Below are positions 5,354 through 5,602 of a stretch of 5,602 nt of DNA, piece after piece. The notes under the pieces were generated by a model. It was not told the DNA's origin. It made no database searches and saw only the letters and a program-made list of their open reading frames with translations. The stretch spans positions 1 to 5,602 of the forward strand of contig JAFDFH010000187.1 in NCBI GenBank assembly GCA_019309945.1. The letters are read 5' to 3'. The translations under genes and the position numbers were made by a program. The DNA is from Deltaproteobacteria bacterium (GTDB taxonomy: Bacteria; Desulfobacterota; Desulfobacteria; Desulfobacterales; JAFDFH01). How positions within the stretch are numbered: position 1 is the stretch's first letter; every line of letters starts with the position of its first letter.

Positions 5354-5602
5354 ATTCGTACAAAAGCCAAGACAAATGAGAAATACCACCGTATCCTCGA
5401 AGCGGCGATCAAAGTGTTTGCCGACCAGGGGTTTTTTCAGTCCACCATATCGATGGTTGCCTGTGAAGCGGGTGTTGCGGATGGTACTATTTATCTATAT
5501 TTTAAAAACAAAGATGATATTCTGGTCCAGATTTTCAGTTATAAGGCCAAACAGGTATTTAACCGGTTCCGAGAAGAGGTTGACAAGGCCAAAACAGCCA
5601 TC
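5354..5602 (+). CDS. TetR-family regulator, FadR/YsiA-like, N-terminal part, ATT start
   Basis: This is a DNA-binding repressor; only its first 83 codons are in the window. The translation begins (M)RTKAKTNEKYHRILEAA and contains the TetR helix-turn-helix: IKVFADQGFFQSTISMVA (19-36), then AGVADGTIYLYFKNKDDIL (39-57). The GVADGTIYLYFKNK block is very close to Bacillus FadR (YsiA), which represses fatty-acid beta-oxidation genes and is released by long-chain acyl-CoA. The ligand domain lies outside the window, so the ligand is inferred. The start is odd: only ATT fits the frame, the family N-terminus and the AGGAGG spacing. A sequencing error creating ATT from ATG cannot be excluded. A FadR-type operator and a TTGACA promoter element lie upstream, implying autoregulation. 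Downstream genes for acyl-CoA metabolism would be expected. Confidence 0.88.
   Translation, partial: MRTKAKTNEKYHRILEAAIKVFADQGFFQSTISMVACEAGVADGTIYLYFKNKDDILVQIFSYKAKQVFNRFREEVDKAKTAI

Noticed and set aside
5349..5602. GTG at 5349 as a start
   Set aside because: It opens a frame that gives no TetR residues; the helix-turn-helix is in the frame of ATT 5354.

Overview
The window looks like a piece of chromosome from a Gram-negative anaerobe, most likely a Desulfobacterota (deltaproteobacterial, Desulfobacteraceae-like) species. This is an inference. It rests on the long, animal-type form of urocanase, a FadR/YsiA-like TetR regulator, and palindromic intergenic repeats of a style I associate with that group. 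By eye, base composition is moderate and even across the coding regions, and no genes are obviously foreign.

Layout. The minus strand carries a histidine-utilisation block: hutU (urocanate hydratase, 414-2468) followed by ftcD (glutamate formimidoyltransferase, N-terminal 57 codons only, cut by the left edge at 172-1). Together they turn urocanate into imidazolonepropionate and later move the formimino group of formiminoglutamate onto tetrahydrofolate; the intervening hutI step and hutH are not in view. A divergent, repeat-filled gap (2469-2850) separates hutU from a plus-strand pair of transcarbamylase genes. These are a pyrB-type aspartate carbamoyltransferase with an N-terminal extension (2851-3936) and, 13 nt downstream, an argF-type ornithine carbamoyltransferase with unusual substrate-loop residues (3950-4882). 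Both enzymes use carbamoyl phosphate and are probably co-transcribed. A 471-nt gap (4883-5353) then holds a roughly 260-bp, long-palindrome mobile-element-like repeat. It also holds a promoter-like -35 and a near-perfect FadR-type operator, just ahead of a TetR-family regulator that runs off the right edge (5354-5602).

The most notable points are these. (1) The TetR/FadR-like gene has no ATG, GTG or TTG start in frame; a perfect AGGAGG lies 6 nt upstream of an ATT codon, exactly where the family N-terminus should begin. (2) An 18-bp site matching the published Bacillus FadR box at all but one position lies between that gene's -35 and its start, suggesting autoregulation and a fatty-acid-degradation regulon beyond the right edge. 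(3) Each of the three large intergenic gaps is occupied by a different palindromic repeat family, and one reaches into the 3' end of hutU. (4) The ArgF-like protein departs from the canonical ornithine-binding SMG and HCLP motifs. I found no RNA gene, CRISPR array or transposase. No wholly new multi-gene system is evident.
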